Below, one piece after another: positions 1 through 7,683 of a stretch of 10,979 nt of DNA. The notes below the pieces were generated by a model, which saw only the letters and a list, made by a program, of their open reading frames with translations, was not told the origin of the DNA and ran no database searches. The first letter of the stretch is position 1. Every line of letters begins with the position of its first letter. The DNA comes from Ruminococcaceae bacterium UBA6364 (lineage in GTDB: Bacteria > Bacillota > Clostridia > Oscillospirales > Acutalibacteraceae). Where the stretch lies: NCBI GenBank assembly GCA_002440045.1, contig DJRI01000180.1:4968-15946 (forward strand), in the 5' to 3' direction. Position numbers and translations under genes: made by a program.

Positions 1-23
1 GGCAACGCCGTTTTCCTTAATAT

Positions 24-62
24 TTCCGCGTTTACGCGGAATACAATCGCGGCGAAGCCGCG
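24..62. other. Two adjacent GC-rich hairpins
   Basis: Two perfect inverted repeats stand side by side. The first has the 7-base arms TTCCGCG (24-30) and CGCGGAA (35-41) around TTTA. The second has the 6-base arms CGCGGC (48-53) and GCCGCG (57-62) around GAA. They lie downstream of the transporter gene that ends at 105 on the minus strand, so they could help end that transcript or protect its 3' end. Neither is followed by a clear run of T on either strand, so a classical intrinsic terminator is not shown. Confidence 0.45.
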
Positions 63-63
63 C

Positions 64-105
64 GCTAACAGCTAACAGCTAACGGCTAACAGCTAACAGC
101 CAACT
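64..105. repeat. Heptamer tandem repeat, GCTAACA x5 plus one degenerate copy
   Basis: Five consecutive 7-base units (GCTAACA, GCTAACA, GCTAACG, GCTAACA, GCTAACA) are followed by a degenerate GCCAACT. The last base of the array is the first base of the minus-strand transporter stop codon (105-107). The unit length is not a multiple of three and the array lies outside any convincing gene, so copy-number change would not affect a protein. The repeat directly abuts the GC-rich hairpin at 48-62. Confidence 0.85.
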
Positions 106-518
106 CACAGTATCATAAAAATCGTTCCCGCGGTAAGAAGCAAAGACCCTACAGCCGACTTCCATGTGAACTGCTCATGAAGTATCACAAATGCCATTAT
201 AAGGGTCAAAACAACGCTCATTTTGTCTATCGGCACAACCTTTGAAGCCTCGCCCATAGACAGCGCTTTATAATAGCACAGCCACGACGCACCCGTTGCG
301 ATGCCCGAAAGAATGAGGAATATCCAGCTTTTTTTGCTTATATCGGTTATTCCGCCGCCGGTATTTGTCACAAGAACCATAACCCACGACATAACAACAA
401 CCACAAGCGTTCTTATTGCCGTTGCAAGCGTCGAATTGACGCCCTCAATACCTATTTTTGCAAGAATTGAGGTCGCTGCGGCAAACACCGATGAAAGAAT
501 TGCAAATACAAGCCACAT
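105..518 (-). CDS. EamA/DMT-family small transporter
   Basis: A 137-residue integral membrane protein with about five hydrophobic helices (roughly residues 2-23, 30-52, 66-86, 93-112 and 119-137) and almost no soluble part. This is the size and layout of a single EamA domain (half-size drug/metabolite transporter). The SMGEASKVVPIDKMSVVLT stretch and the acidic ILHEQFT motif before the last helix are typical of the family. Such half-size proteins probably work as dimers, and the substrate cannot be told. The start is ATG at 518: the GTG at 527 lies inside the ribosome binding site AAAGGTGA (524-531), which is well spaced from this ATG. The gene lies 45 bases downstream of the transglutaminase-like gene on the same strand with no convincing promoter between them, so the two may be co-transcribed. 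Confidence 0.85.
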   Translation of the reverse strand: MWLVFAILSSVFAAATSILAKIGIEGVNSTLATAIRTLVVVVMSWVMVLVTNTGGGITDISKKSWIFLILSGIATGASWLCYYKALSMGEASKVVPIDKMSVVLTLIMAFVILHEQFTWKSAVGSLLLTAGTIFMIL

Positions 519-563
519 AAAAATCACCTTTCAAAAAACTTTTGTTTTTAATAAACAATCCGG

Positions 564-1895
564 TTAATCGGTTTGCCTAACGGCAAAATACCCTGTCACA
601 GGCGACGAGGGGCATCTGCCGAAATAAACCGCAATATCCGCATACTCACACAGATTTTGGGCAAGCGCTCTTAAGTCGTCCATAGTTGTTTCTTCGGAAA
701 AAACAATAAATACATAGTCGCGCTCTGTATTTTTTAAAGCGTAATAAAGCTCTTTTTCTATATTGCCGTCATAGGCGGTTTTAAACTCACAGTCGGGTTT
801 CTCAAGAAACGTATCCGCGCACTCTGGCGTAAGCTCCATATAATCAAAGGTTTTGTATTCGGGGAAAAAGCCCTTAGGCACGCCGAAGCCGAAAAACACA
901 TCGCTCACACTGCGTTTTAAAAGCCTGTCTTTTGAGTCATAGCTCGGGTCGGCGTCATAAAATTTGCCGTATACCGAAAAGCAATTCCATGTATGCCCCG
1001 TCGGCGTTTTATAGACCTCGCTGTTTTCTTTGCCGTCGCCGCCGAGAACGGTTAAAGCTGTTTTCTTTGCCGCTTCGTCGTAATACGCCTTTTCAAAGCA
1101 CGGAATCGCCGCAACATTCAAAAGCAGAGAATATGCGTTTGCAAAGCCGTCGCAATGGCTAACGCCCGAAACGAGCGCGTCATAAACATAGCATATCGGC
1201 TCGTCGCTTTTTGAATAAAGCTTGTACTCGCAAAAATTACAAAGTTCTTTATAAAGATAAAACGCCTTTTCGCGTTCCGAAACATCTTCGGGAACGGCGC
1301 TGACAATTTCCTCGGCTCTTTTTAAAGCCAAAAGCTTTTTATTAAAGTTTTCTTCACTGTTCATAGGCAGTGAAACGTGCATAAAAGCAGGCTCGTTTTC
1401 GTCTGTTACGTCTTTTATTCCCTCGGGATTTTCAAAAGATGTGACAATTTCAAAATTCTGCTCCACAAGCGGGTGGTCAAGCGACAGAAAAATCAAAACC
1501 TCAACGTCGTTATAAGCCGTGTTTTCAAACAAAGTGCGCCTGACATAAAACGATGTTACCGAATTTTCAAATGCGTATTCATAAATGCGGTAAAGAAGCC
1601 GCTCGTTTTCGGAAAGCTTTGAATAATACGTTTCGGTGTTAAGGTATGAATATTTCGCTTCATACTTTAAAACATCGTCTTTTGAAAGAGCCGACGCCCC
1701 GTCGGCAACATCAAAATATGTGAGCTTTTCTTTTTGCTCGGCACTGAAAACACCTTCAAAAAACGGCACGGATTCGCCGTTTTCGTCTGAATTTTGCCTT
1801 ATTGCGGCAGTACCTAAAAAAAGCGCGGCAACCGTCAGCAATGCCGCAAAGACAGTCACGGCTGCGGCAATATTCTTTTTCACGAGCTTTTTCAT
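564..1895 (-). CDS. Membrane-anchored transglutaminase-like protein
   Basis: A 443-residue protein. The N-terminus is basic (MKKLVKK) with one hydrophobic segment at about 9-29, so it is a signal anchor or uncleaved signal and the rest should be extracytoplasmic. A transglutaminase-core (papain-like) fold is indicated by three ordered motifs: Cys248 in VSHCDGFANAY, His301 in TGHTWN and Asp316 in YDADPSYD. These match the Cys-His-Asp triad of bacterial transglutaminase-like proteins, many of which are predicted cell-surface peptidases or amidases. Residues 30-210 and the last about 110 residues match no family I recognise. The start is ATG 1895, with GGTGA four bases upstream; the reading frame extends to 1961, but that region contains the promoter -10. 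Substrate and role are unknown. Confidence 0.8.
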   Translation of the reverse strand: MKKLVKKNIAAAVTVFAALLTVAALFLGTAAIRQNSDENGESVPFFEGVFSAEQKEKLTYFDVADGASALSKDDVLKYEAKYSYLNTETYYSKLSENERLLYRIYEYAFENSVTSFYVRRTLFENTAYNDVEVLIFLSLDHPLVEQNFEIVTSFENPEGIKDVTDENEPAFMHVSLPMNSEENFNKKLLALKRAEEIVSAVPEDVSEREKAFYLYKELCNFCEYKLYSKSDEPICYVYDALVSGVSHCDGFANAYSLLLNVAAIPCFEKAYYDEAAKKTALTVLGGDGKENSEVYKTPTGHTWNCFSVYGKFYDADPSYDSKDRLLKRSVSDVFFGFGVPKGFFPEYKTFDYMELTPECADTFLEKPDCEFKTAYDGNIEKELYYALKNTERDYVFIVFSEETTMDDLRALAQNLCEYADIAVYFGRCPSSPVTGYFAVRQTD

Positions 1896-1941
1896 ACAAT
1901 CACCGCAAAACAGAAATTTTAATAAAGTATTCTTATTTCGA

Positions 1942-1970
1942 ATTATAGCACGCATTAACAAATGTTACAA
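1942..1970 (-). promoter_or_regulatory. Promoter of the transglutaminase-like gene
   Basis: On the minus strand, TTGTAA (1965-1970) and a perfect TATAAT (1942-1947) are separated by exactly 17 bases. The expected transcription start is near 1935, about 40 bases before the ATG at 1895. This rules out the longer reading frame beginning at 1961. Confidence 0.7.
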
Positions 1971-1994
1971 TAGTATTGCGGCGGCAACGCAGAG

Positions 1995-2046
1995 TATTTT
2001 TTAAAAAAATTTTAAAAATGTATTTTTTAAAAAATTTTTAAAAAAG
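1995..2046 (+). promoter_or_regulatory. A/T tandem repeat, probable UP element of the tRNA promoter
   Basis: Two head-to-tail 26-base units (1995-2020 and 2021-2046) agree at 24 of 26 positions. Each runs as alternating blocks of T and A, four to seven bases long. The second unit ends two bases before the -35 hexamer of the tRNA-Thr promoter, so it covers about -63 to -38 from the expected start. That is where the alpha subunit C-terminal domain of RNA polymerase binds UP elements. The duplication itself is seen directly; the UP role is inferred from position and composition. Confidence 0.6.
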
Positions 2047-2048
2047 GC

Positions 2049-2077
2049 TTGCAAAACGTAAAGAGTTTATATATAAT
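2049..2077 (+). promoter_or_regulatory. Consensus promoter of tRNA-Thr
   Basis: TTGCAA (2049-2054) and a perfect TATAAT (2072-2077) are separated by 17 bases. The expected start is near 2084, about 14 bases before the mature tRNA. This is the strongest promoter match in the window, as expected for a stable RNA gene. Confidence 0.85.
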
Positions 2078-2097
2078 ACTATCTGCATTTGAATTTT

Positions 2098-2172
2098 GCT
2101 GGTGTGGCTCAATGGCAGAGCAGCTCATTCGTAATGAGCAGGTTGATGGTTCGATTCCGTTCACCAGCTCCA
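2098..2172 (+). tRNA. tRNA-Thr (anticodon CGT)
   Basis: A full cloverleaf can be drawn. The acceptor arm is GCTGGTG (2098-2104) with CACCAGC (2162-2168). The D stem is GCTC/GAGC (2107-2110, 2118-2121). The anticodon stem is GCTCA/TGAGC (2123-2127, 2135-2139), with loop TTCGTAA. The T stem GATGG/CCGTT (2145-2149, 2157-2161) has two G-U pairs around TTCGATT. The discriminator base is T2169 and CCA is encoded (2170-2172). The anticodon CGT at 2130-2132 reads the threonine codon ACG. The gene has its own promoter and terminator, so it is a single-gene unit. Confidence 0.97.
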
Positions 2173-2174
2173 CT

Positions 2175-2206
2175 CCCCGTACTTTTTGTGCGGGGTTTAT
2201 TTTTTT
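2175..2206 (+). terminator. Intrinsic terminator of tRNA-Thr
   Basis: An 8-pair stem (2175-2182 with 2188-2195, a CCCCG/CGGGG core extended by U-G, A-U and C-G pairs) closes a TTTTT loop. It is followed by a T-rich tract through 2206. The stem starts three bases after the tRNA CCA. Confidence 0.9.
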
Positions 2207-2218
2207 ACATAGGCATAA

Positions 2219-2557
2219 GAGAGTCCGATTAAAACCACATCACCCGATATGATTATCGTCACGGGCGACATAACAAGCGAAAAAGAAAAGATGACTGCGT
2301 TTAAATCGTTCGGCACGTTTATGGAAAGCTTTAAACTGCCGTGGGCGTTTGTTTTCGGCAATCACGAGGGACTTGACATTAAATACGAAAACGGCGAAAA
2401 GCCCGACGGCATTAAAATTGCCGACAGAAAACAGCTGAGCGACTATCTTGAAAGCCTTGAATACTGCATTTATGAAGCGGGTGACGGTTCTTTTACAACG
2501 CAATCCGTAATCCGCCACCGCGGTCAAAGCACGGTTACAATAGGAAAAGAAAAATAG
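2219..2557 (+). pseudogene. Remnant of a calcineurin-like metallophosphoesterase
   Basis: The frame is open from 2219 to a TAG at 2555-2557. It contains two hallmark motifs of the calcineurin-like phosphoesterase fold: PDMIIVTGDI (metal-ligand Asp at 2267-2269) and LPWAFVFGNHEG (His at 2363-2365). The N-terminal DxH metal motif and the later His and GHxH motifs are absent, and only about 113 codons remain of a family usually near 300. Family-like residues already precede the first ATG (2249), so the 5' part has been lost rather than started there. I see no Shine-Dalgarno site before that ATG, and the fragment follows the tRNA terminator by about 12 bases with no promoter. The tail after EAGDGSF may be the original C-terminus joined by an internal deletion; this is a guess. 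An active enzyme is very unlikely. Confidence 0.75.
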
Positions 2558-2561
2558 ACCT

Positions 2562-2608
2562 AAAACCCCCGCGCCGCCTTTTATAACAAAGGTAACGCGG
2601 GGGTTTTT
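2562..2608. terminator. Strong bidirectional terminator hairpin
   Basis: AAAACCCCCGCG (2562-2573) pairs perfectly with CGCGGGGGTTTT (2596-2607). The loop contains a second 5-pair stem, CCTTT/AAAGG (2577-2581 with 2588-2592). Flanking A and T runs let it end transcription from the left (gene remnant) and from the right (lipoprotein gene ending at 2664, and so the whole rhamnosidase operon). Confidence 0.85.
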
Positions 2609-2663
2609 ATTTTTGCATCGCTGTTATTTTGGAATTTTACGGGTTACGCTTTTTACATTTTTC

Positions 2664-3548
2664 TCAATAGGTTACGGTAAAATCGTTTTCCGTAGTCATT
2701 CCGACTTTCACATCGGCATTAATACCGATAACCTTTGCGGTCATTTCAATTATCACCGGATAGCAATAATTAGCATAAACCATTCTGCCGCTTACTTTGT
2801 CAAAATCAGCGGTTATTTTGCCGTCGTAATATGTGAAGCGCTGATTGCTGAGCGAAAGCCCCGGATAGTCAAAGTTCACCATATCCGGTGACAAAACGGA
2901 AAACGCCGCCGCATAACCGCTTTCATTTTGAGGGTTCGTTTGTATGCCGAATGTAAGAGTAATTCTATAGGTGCTCCCGTTATCTTCTATAACAGCCTCA
3001 GAAACATCGTTTTCTGTGAGCTTGCTTACCCAATCGGCACCGCTCACCGGAAAAACAGATTTAATGTCTTCTTTATTTGTCATAACAAGCGGTGTATCGT
3101 CACGTTTCATAAACGTATCCATAGCAATACCCGCTATTCCGTTTAAACCCTTAGGGAGCTCTGTTTTATCCTTATCGTTTCTTGTATCCGTAAAATTCCT
3201 TGTTACAGACTTAGCGCTATACTTCACCGCATTTGCGCCCTTGTTAAAGTACGCCACGATTTCAGCTTTTGAAAACGTCTTTGCCGCTGTTTTGGTTGTT
3301 TCCTGCGAAGACGGTGCTGTATTTTTTTGCGTAACAGCAGCGCTTTGCGTTGTGGCTTGACTTTCCTGCACGCTGCCGCCGTTATCGGGACTTTCGGTTA
3401 AAAAAGCATCTGTGTTTTCCGAATAAGTATAGCTTTCGGAAAATGCGTCTGTTTCTTCGTGACTTTGACTATCCTTCTTTTTGCACGAACAAAACAAAAC
3501 GCACAAAAGAAGAAGCAGTGCCGTAATTTTCAAATAATTCTTTTTCAT
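2664..3548 (-). CDS. Orphan lipoprotein, last gene of the rhamnosidase operon
   Basis: A 294-residue predicted lipoprotein. A basic start (MKKNYLK) and a Leu-rich hydrophobic core lead to a lipobox-like FCSC, with Cys22 as the probable lipidated residue (Phe at -3 is less common than Leu). Residues 23 to about 88 form a linker rich in Ser, Thr, Glu and Gln, as in surface lipoproteins of Gram-positive bacteria. The remaining about 205 residues, from KTFSKAEIVAYFNKGANAVK onward, look like a folded domain of mixed helix and strand that I cannot assign to a named family. The start is ATG 3548, with AGGAGA seven bases upstream; the in-frame TTG at 3554 is too close to that site. It begins 11 bases after the rhamnosidase stop, so translation is probably coupled to it. 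A substrate-binding role is possible but not shown. Confidence 0.8.
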   Translation of the reverse strand: MKKNYLKITALLLLLCVLFCSCKKKDSQSHEETDAFSESYTYSENTDAFLTESPDNGGSVQESQATTQSAAVTQKNTAPSSQETTKTAAKTFSKAEIVAYFNKGANAVKYSAKSVTRNFTDTRNDKDKTELPKGLNGIAGIAMDTFMKRDDTPLVMTNKEDIKSVFPVSGADWVSKLTENDVSEAVIEDNGSTYRITLTFGIQTNPQNESGYAAAFSVLSPDMVNFDYPGLSLSNQRFTYYDGKITADFDKVSGRMVYANYCYPVIIEMTAKVIGINADVKVGMTTENDFTVTY

Positions 3549-3559
3549 TTTCAAATCTC

Positions 3560-6106
3560 CTAAAACTCATATTCGCCTGAATTTACATTTATAGCTTCTT
3601 TTCCGGGCAAAACCACAACAGCGGTACAATTCGGAGGGATAACAATTTTGTATTGATATTTGCCGTCCTCCTTTTCCCACCCCGAAACAACCGTGCCGAA
3701 TACGCTTTTATAAACAGCTTTCGCAAAAGAAAAACTGCCGCCCGGGTGCGGAGAAATTTTAAAGCTGTTTTTACCGTCAACTTTAATTCCGCACATTTTT
3801 TCAAAAAGCCATTCGCACACAGCACCTTTTGAATAGTGATTAAGAGAACCTATGCCGCCCTGCGCCTCAGTACCCTCCCACGATTCCCAAACAGTGGTTG
3901 CACCCATTTTTGTCATGAAAAGCCAACCCGGCATTTTTTCGTTTTCGAGAAGCCTGTAAGCATAATCGGTATTTATATTCAAAAGCACGTTAAGTATAAG
4001 CGGTGTTGAAAGAAAACCCGTTCCAAGCCGCCAGCCGTAGTTGCCGAGCGCCTTGATAAGACGCTTTTCAGCGTATTCTTTTTGCTCTTTGTCAAGCATA
4101 TCAAAGTATAAAGCACGCACAAGCCGCGCTTGTCTGTCGGTATCAAGCGAATACTGTTTCGTTTTCATAAGCGCTCTGTACGAACGCTTATTTCCCTCTG
4201 AAAACTCTTTAAATTCACGCGCGTCAGCCGTTCTGCCGAGAGCAGACGCCATTTCAGCCATACATTCCATCACACAGCTTGTATATGCCGTGGCGGTTTC
4301 CGGGTGAGTAATTACGCACGTCATCGCGCTTTGCGGGTTTATATCCTTCGGCTCAGCCCACTCGCCGTAAGCCTGACCGAAGTTGTTTAAATACTTTCGG
4401 TCTTTAAGGCTCAAAGAAACATATTTTGCCGTAGGATATAACTTTCCGCAGCGGTTTTGCATAAACCTTGCATACCGTTTCATTCTTTCGTAGTATGTTT
4501 TTACAATACCTATATCTCCATATTGCTTCCAGAATCTGTAAGGAATTAAGACGCCTGCGTCTGCCCAACCGACAGAGCCGTTCATGGCAGACATATAAAA
4601 ATCGACTCCTCCGGGCGGAACTATCTGCGGCAATTTGCCGTTTTTCTTTTGCCAGTCAAAAATATCGTTAAGATATTTCTTTGAAAATGCCGCATAATCA
4701 AAGAGATAGGCGGCTGTTTTAAAAAATATCTGAGCGTCACCCGTCCAGCCATGGCGTTCTCTTGTAGGGCAATCCGTCGGCAAATCGAGCGAATTGCTTT
4801 TTGCAGACCACTTGGTTGCTTCAACAAACTTGTTTAAAAGGCTGTTTGAGCTTTCAAAAAATCCGGTCTCTTCCATATCGGAATAAACCGCAATTGCCGT
4901 AAAATCGCTTTCGTCGACTTCAATTTCAGAGGTAATCTCCATATATCTGAACCCAAAAACGGCAAACTCGGTTTTATATTCATTAACGCCGTCTTTACAA
5001 ATATAATCTATTCTTTGAAGCGGAGTTGTTTTCATCTTACTTGTACATTGAATATTTTTTAGGGAAAGCTCGCCGTCGTCCCCTATCATTTCGCCAAAGC
5101 GAAGCACGAGCCGTTCGCCCGCTTTTGCATTGATTTTAAAAGAAACATATCCGGCAATATTCTGAGAAAAATCAATAATTCTTTTCCCCGAGGGCGTTGC
5201 CGCCATATGCCCTTTGAAGGTTTCTTTTTCTGCCGCAGAAACGTTGTTTGAAGCCGTCGGCAAAACGCTGCATTCCGCGAGCTTTGCCTTATATTTGTAA
5301 CTCGGCTTTTTTCTTGCATCGAAGAACTCACCGTCTTTGTTGTCGGCAAATAAAAGACTGCCGTCCGATGACCATGCCCAGCTTTCATCACTTAGGACAT
5401 ATTGGGTGCTGCCGTTTTCAAATACAATTTCAAGCTGTACAAAAAGCTTTGTTTCGGTACCGTACTGATTTTTAAGCCCCCATGCTCCGACAGAACCTCT
5501 GTACCACCCGTCGGCAAGCTCTGCCGTTATTTCATTTCTTTCGGCTATCAAATCTGTTACATCATAGGTCTGATACTGTATTCGTTTTTTATAGTCGGTA
5601 ATGCCCGGGGCGAACGGCACAGATACTTTAACGCCGTTTATTCTGCACGAGTATATTCCGCAAGCCGTCATATAAAGCCGTGCGCGCTTCACTTTTTTTT
5701 CGACGCTAAACTCTTTTTTAAAATAATCTACAGGGTAGCGCATCTTTTTATTAACGCTGTAATTCCCGGTTATCCATTCGGCTTTAAAATCTTCGGCTCT
5801 TTTCAGCCCCGTTTCAAAAAAGGCTTCATTTGACCATTCGCCTTCTTTTCCGTTTTCATCCCACAGCTTAACCTTCCAAAAAACGCGTTCTTTTGAGCGC
5901 GTAATTAACGGAAAAGGAATAAACACCATATCTGAGGAATTCACCTTTTTGCTGTCCCAAAGCAATTCTCTGTCAAAATTATACGCCTTTATTCTGTAAG
6001 CGGTTTGCCTTATACCGCTGTCACAGTTCCACATAAGGCGCGGAAAGTCAAAATCTATGCCTATCGGATTAGTTAGATACTCTGTCTTTAAATTGATTGC
6101 CCTCAC
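3560..6106 (-). CDS. Glycoside hydrolase family 78 alpha-L-rhamnosidase
   Basis: An 848-residue protein hydrolysing terminal alpha-L-rhamnose. Beta-rich N-terminal domains (to about residue 415) precede the (alpha/alpha)6 catalytic barrel and a C-terminal beta domain (about 770-848). The barrel carries the GH78 signature [15 protein letters not shown]: Asp445, Glu450 and Asp457 correspond to Asp567, Glu572 and Asp579 of Bacillus sp. GL1 RhaB. Glu741 in [11 protein letters not shown] corresponds to Glu841 there, and [14 protein letters not shown] follows. No signal peptide is visible, so it acts in the cytoplasm on an imported substrate. The start codon is GTG at 6106, overlapping the stop of the transporter gene as GTGA, with a strong GGGGAGG site seven bases upstream. 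All catalytic residues are present and the length is normal, so it should be active. Linkage specificity and aglycone cannot be read from the sequence. Confidence 0.95.
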   Translation of the reverse strand: MRAINLKTEYLTNPIGIDFDFPRLMWNCDSGIRQTAYRIKAYNFDRELLWDSKKVNSSDMVFIPFPLITRSKERVFWKVKLWDENGKEGEWSNEAFFETGLKRAEDFKAEWITGNYSVNKKMRYPVDYFKKEFSVEKKVKRARLYMTACGIYSCRINGVKVSVPFAPGITDYKKRIQYQTYDVTDLIAERNEITAELADGWYRGSVGAWGLKNQYGTETKLFVQLEIVFENGSTQYVLSDESWAWSSDGSLLFADNKDGEFFDARKKPSYKYKAKLAECSVLPTASNNVSAAEKETFKGHMAATPSGKRIIDFSQNIAGYVSFKINAKAGERLVLRFGEMIGDDGELSLKNIQCTSKMKTTPLQRIDYICKDGVNEYKTEFAVFGFRYMEITSEIEVDESDFTAIAVYSDMEETGFFESSNSLLNKFVEATKWSAKSNSLDLPTDCPTRERHGWTGDAQIFFKTAAYLFDYAAFSKKYLNDIFDWQKKNGKLPQIVPPGGVDFYMSAMNGSVGWADAGVLIPYRFWKQYGDIGIVKTYYERMKRYARFMQNRCGKLYPTAKYVSLSLKDRKYLNNFGQAYGEWAEPKDINPQSAMTCVITHPETATAYTSCVMECMAEMASALGRTADAREFKEFSEGNKRSYRALMKTKQYSLDTDRQARLVRALYFDMLDKEQKEYAEKRLIKALGNYGWRLGTGFLSTPLILNVLLNINTDYAYRLLENEKMPGWLFMTKMGATTVWESWEGTEAQGGIGSLNHYSKGAVCEWLFEKMCGIKVDGKNSFKISPHPGGSFSFAKAVYKSVFGTVVSGWEKEDGKYQYKIVIPPNCTAVVVLPGKEAINVNSGEYEF

Positions 6107-7563
6107 AGCTTTTCCTCCCCTTCTTTGCGCGCTTTTATTTCAGCCTGCTCGCTTTCAATATGCTTTTCGACGTTTAAAAACGCCAAAATAACAACCAAAA
6201 TAATTGCAGTTATGGTTTCAAGACCGACAAAAGTAAATGTAATTGCACTTTTGCATTGGGCAGTCTGCTCTGCGGCCACTGTCACACCTTCAACAAGCGA
6301 CGGCGCGATATAGCCGCTTTTTGAAAGCAGAAGATTGAAAAGCCCCGTTACTATACCGACGCTTGTTACGGCAATTATATTGTAAACCGACATGGCAATT
6401 CCGTCACAGCGGAATTTATGCTTCCACTCAAGGTGGTCAAGAACATCTGCAAACAGTGCCATAAAAACATAAGAGCACGGAAGTCCGCCTATGTTTTTAA
6501 TAAACTGCCCTATGATAACAATAACAATATTAGTGGGAAACATCCAACAAATCGCACTGCCCAAAGCATAGAACAGAAAACCGACTGCCGTAAGATTCCT
6601 TTTTCCGAATTTTTTGGCAAGCGGCCAGACTATGAAAATACCCAAGCCCATGGGAATGCCGCCTATAACCGAAAGCAGCGTCTGAGTTTTGCCGTCGTTA
6701 TATGTACCGAGAACATAATTGCAAAAATAGACAAGCCCAAGGTTTTTGAATTGTGTACCGACAGTATAAATAAGGAAATACAACAAAATGAGTACCATAT
6801 ATTTGTCGGTAAAAATTGCCTTTAAAAGCTTTTTATACGGTGTTTTTTCGGCGGCTTTGACATTTACATCTTCAAGCGTTACACGCTCTTTTGTAAAATA
6901 ATATTCTGTAAGGGTAAGCGGCAGTGCAAGGCACGACAAAATGCACATTGCCGTTATCCATTTTGACTTGTCAACACCGAGCATCGGCATAATAACCATG
7001 GGGAACACAAGCGCAACAACAATTCCGCTCATCATAATTGTTGCAATCTGATTAAACACCGAAAGCGAGCCGCGCTGCTCTGTATTTCTTGTTGAAAGAG
7101 GAACCATAAGGTTATGGCTCATATTATATATTGTATAGGCAAACGAATAAAAAAGGTTATAAGAAAGCATTACCCACACTGCCTTTAGAGCTTGACTGCC
7201 CGACGGAACAACAAAAAGCAATACGCCCGTAACAGCAACAAGCGGTGCCGATAAAAGCAGCCACGGACGCGCCTTGCCTTCGCGTGTTTTTGTGCGGTCA
7301 ATTATATAACCCATTATTACATTTGTAATTGCATCAACTATTTTTGACACAATCGGAAAAACCGTTAAAAAAGCTCCGCCCCAGACAGATGTAAGCCTGA
7401 GAACATCCGTATAATAAACGTTAAGATATGTGGCAAGTACCGCGTTTAACAGCAGAGCACCCGAAGGCCCTATTAAATAGCCGAGCCATTTTTCTTTGGG
7501 CGTTACATTCTCTGAAGTGAGCTTAGTTGCAAATATGCTTTTTTCAACCATTTTATTCAGCAT
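6103..7563 (-). CDS. GPH-family (MFS) glycoside:cation symporter
   Basis: A 486-residue protein with about twelve hydrophobic segments and no signal peptide. Family marks of the glycoside-pentoside-hexuronide:cation symporters are the first helix ([20 protein letters not shown]), Lys/Asp in [13 protein letters not shown], and the loop motif [15 protein letters not shown] at about 89-103. A long central cytoplasmic loop occurs near the middle, followed by a Gly-rich second half. It should import a sugar or glycoside with Na+ or H+. It is the first gene of the operon and its stop overlaps the rhamnosidase start, so the likely cargo is a rhamnose-containing molecule. ATG 7563 is preferred because AGAGG lies eight bases upstream; ATG 7569 is too close to that site and ATG 7551 is an alternative. 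The C-terminus is charged ([15 protein letters not shown]). Confidence 0.9.
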   Translation of the reverse strand: MLNKMVEKSIFATKLTSENVTPKEKWLGYLIGPSGALLLNAVLATYLNVYYTDVLRLTSVWGGAFLTVFPIVSKIVDAITNVIMGYIIDRTKTREGKARPWLLLSAPLVAVTGVLLFVVPSGSQALKAVWVMLSYNLFYSFAYTIYNMSHNLMVPLSTRNTEQRGSLSVFNQIATIMMSGIVVALVFPMVIMPMLGVDKSKWITAMCILSCLALPLTLTEYYFTKERVTLEDVNVKAAEKTPYKKLLKAIFTDKYMVLILLYFLIYTVGTQFKNLGLVYFCNYVLGTYNDGKTQTLLSVIGGIPMGLGIFIVWPLAKKFGKRNLTAVGFLFYALGSAICWMFPTNIVIVIIGQFIKNIGGLPCSYVFMALFADVLDHLEWKHKFRCDGIAMSVYNIIAVTSVGIVTGLFNLLLSKSGYIAPSLVEGVTVAAEQTAQCKSAITFTFVGLETITAIILVVILAFLNVEKHIESEQAEIKARKEGEEKL

Positions 7564-7588
7564 AAACATTACCTCTCAAACCAAAACC

Positions 7589-7603
7589 TTGACAAGCCGT
7601 CAA
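7589..7603. repeat. Inverted repeat TTGAC-N5-GTCAA in the operon leader
   Basis: Perfect 5-base arms TTGAC (7589-7593) and GTCAA (7599-7603) lie between the predicted start of the operon transcript (near 7614) and the transporter ribosome binding site. It could be a second operator or a short RNA hairpin. Its arms do not match the palindrome at 7628-7640, so the same regulator need not bind it. Confidence 0.35.
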
Positions 7604-7620
7604 ATATATATTACACTGCT

Positions 7621-7649
7621 ATTATAGCAACACTGTGTTGTTTTAACAA
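7621..7649 (-). promoter_or_regulatory. Promoter of the symporter-rhamnosidase-lipoprotein operon
   Basis: On the minus strand, TTGTTA (7644-7649) and a perfect TATAAT (7621-7626) are separated by 17 bases. The expected start is near 7614, leaving a leader of about 50 bases. The spacer contains the 13-base palindrome at 7628-7640, so a protein bound there would block RNA polymerase directly. Confidence 0.75.
7628..7640. promoter_or_regulatory. Probable TetR operator, palindrome CAACACTGTGTTG
   Basis: A perfect 6-base inverted repeat around a central T. It lies wholly inside the spacer of the operon promoter, and its right arm overlaps the first bases of the -35 of the divergent TetR-gene promoter. 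A dimeric helix-turn-helix repressor encoded next door is the natural candidate to bind it. Position and symmetry are seen directly; binding is inferred. Confidence 0.65.
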
Positions 7650-7666
7650 TCATCGGTTTTGATAAT
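7638..7666 (+). promoter_or_regulatory. Promoter of the TetR-family gene
   Basis: TTGTTT (7638-7643) and GATAAT (7661-7666) are separated by 17 bases. The -35 directly abuts the opposite-strand -35 of the operon (7644-7649), so the two promoters stand back to back and share the operator. The expected start is near 7673, about 36 bases before the start codon. Confidence 0.55.
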
Positions 7667-7683
7667 AATTGCTATAAAACCGA
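7653..7683. repeat. Inverted repeat TCGGTTTT-N15-AAAACCGA around the regulator -10
   Basis: Perfect 8-base arms (7653-7660 and 7676-7683) flank the -10 of the TetR-gene promoter. This could be a second regulatory site affecting only the regulator gene. The arms differ from the 13-base palindrome, and a chance origin in A/T-rich DNA cannot be excluded. Confidence 0.35.

Noticed and set aside
64..105. CRISPR-like array
   Set aside because: The units are 7 bases with no spacers; this is a simple tandem repeat.
1896..1961. A 22-codon N-terminal extension of the transglutaminase-like protein
   Set aside because: The segment contains the TATAAT of its own promoter, and a better start with ribosome binding site and membrane signal lies at 1895.
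2098..2172. tRNA-Thr as an integration site of a mobile element
   Set aside because: No integrase gene and no second copy of the tRNA 3' end are visible in the window. The decayed gene next to it is only weak evidence.
2049..2252. Plus-strand open frame running through the tRNA
   Set aside because: It covers a promoter, a complete tRNA and a terminator, so it is not coding.
2240..2527. Minus-strand open frame opposite the phosphoesterase remnant
   Set aside because: The plus strand carries recognisable family motifs. The minus frame has no ribosome binding site or family resemblance.
5402..5833. Long plus-strand open frame inside the rhamnosidase gene
   Set aside because: It is antisense to a well-supported GH78 gene, Cys/Tyr-rich and without family features; a by-product of codon use on the real strand.
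7564..7620. Riboswitch in the operon leader
   Set aside because: The leader is only about 50 bases, with one 5-pair inverted repeat and no recognisable aptamer.
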